From JAAZBG01 sp964390065 (GTDB taxonomy: Bacteria > Fibrobacterota > Chitinivibrionia > Chitinivibrionales > Chitinispirillaceae), in assembly GCA_964390065.1 (NCBI GenBank), contig CAYMGX010000061.1, positions 1 through 22,663 on the forward strand: a DNA stretch of 22,663 nucleotides, read 5' to 3'. Shown here one piece after another: positions 22,379-22,663 of this stretch. Positions within the stretch are counted from its first letter, which is position 1. Every line of letters starts with the position of its first letter. The notes under the pieces were generated by a model. The model made no database searches. It saw only the letters and a program-made list of their open reading frames with translations, and was not told where the DNA came from. The position numbers and the translations under genes are program-made.

Positions 22379-22443
22379 TTTGTTCAGTTCAGCACAGGGG
22401 GGTGGTAATTGTTTAAAATAAAAACGATACCCTCTTCTTTTCA

Positions 22444-22471
22444 GAAATAGCCTGTACACAGGAACTATTTC
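22444..22471. terminator. Hairpin downstream of zwf
   Basis: GAAATAG-CCTGT, an AC loop, then ACAGG, two unpaired A, and CTATTTC form a 12-bp stem ~65 bases after the zwf stop. No T run follows, so its role as a terminator is unproven. Confidence 0.4.
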
Positions 22472-22607
22472 CGGATATATCATTTCTGCATTGTCCGTAA
22501 AACCCGTTTGCATATTTTAACCACAATATTATTAGGTCAAATATAGTGTATAATCGTTCTGGTAAGTAACTTGCGAACGATGCATCTCAACATCCGAGTG
22601 GAAACTG

Positions 22608-22663
22608 ATGAATAATCCGGCATATCTTCTGATGTTACTAATTGCGCGTTTGTCCCGGCTTAA
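22608..22663 (+). CDS. Possible start of a gene cut by the window edge
   Basis: The frame from ATG 22608 reads MNNPAYLLMLLIARLSRL and stays open to the end of the window. The hydrophobic run could be a signal or membrane helix. There is no good ribosome binding site, and 18 codons are too few to identify anything. Confidence 0.2.
   Translation, partial: MNNPAYLLMLLIARLSRL

Noticed and set aside
1..22663. tRNA, rRNA or complete insertion sequence
   Set aside because: No cloverleaf, rRNA segment or intact transposase was recognised on either strand.

Overview
The window reads as a piece of chromosome from an anaerobic, plant-polysaccharide-degrading bacterium. Two secreted pectin-type lyases end in what look like type IX secretion (T9SS) C-terminal sorting domains. 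There is also a superoxide reductase/rubredoxin oxygen-defence set and a 2-hydroxyacyl-CoA dehydratase-type activase. T9SS tails plus this anaerobic equipment fit the FCB group, possibly Fibrobacterota (Chitinivibrionia-like). That placement is inference from gene content and was not tested.

Layout. (1) 1-615: a GxxExxY-family gene (PD-(D/E)XK nuclease fold) is bracketed by two ~90-nt direct repeats with internal dyad symmetry. It is interrupted by an in-frame TAG exactly at the tyrosine codon that gives the family its name. (2) 632-5633: a PL1-like pectate lyase and a PL11 rhamnogalacturonan lyase, both on the minus strand, are separated by an AT-rich orphan methyltransferase on the plus strand and a remnant coiled-coil reading frame. 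(3) 5885-10183: a 1432-residue fusion with two BcrAD/BadFG activase domains plus activase-related C-terminal domains, minus strand. (4) 10557-12292: a GNAT acetyltransferase and a YqhD/BDH-type iron/zinc alcohol dehydrogenase, apparently one operon with a clear terminator. (5) 12468-14996: a soluble histidine kinase whose sensor is a LacI-type sugar-binding domain with no HTH. (6) 15518-17467: a radical SAM protein with a STAS-like C-terminal domain. (7) 17941-22378: a redox/iron cluster of 2-Cys peroxiredoxin, desulfoferrodoxin, two small unknown proteins, ferritin, rubredoxin, a small Cys-rich protein overlapping zwf, and zwf itself.

How it fits together. Region 2 suggests pectin/rhamnogalacturonan breakdown outside the cell, and the LacI-domain kinase may sense a sugar inside the cell. 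Region 7 would turn superoxide into peroxide (desulfoferrodoxin, fed by rubredoxin), reduce the peroxide (peroxiredoxin), store iron (ferritin) and make NADPH (glucose-6-phosphate dehydrogenase). The most striking regulatory signal is an exact -24/-12 (sigma-54) promoter in front of the peroxiredoxin. Upstream of it lie a perfect 23-bp palindrome and a 12-bp inverted repeat. Two weaker -24/-12 matches precede other genes of the same cluster. No tRNA, rRNA, CRISPR array or complete insertion sequence was seen.
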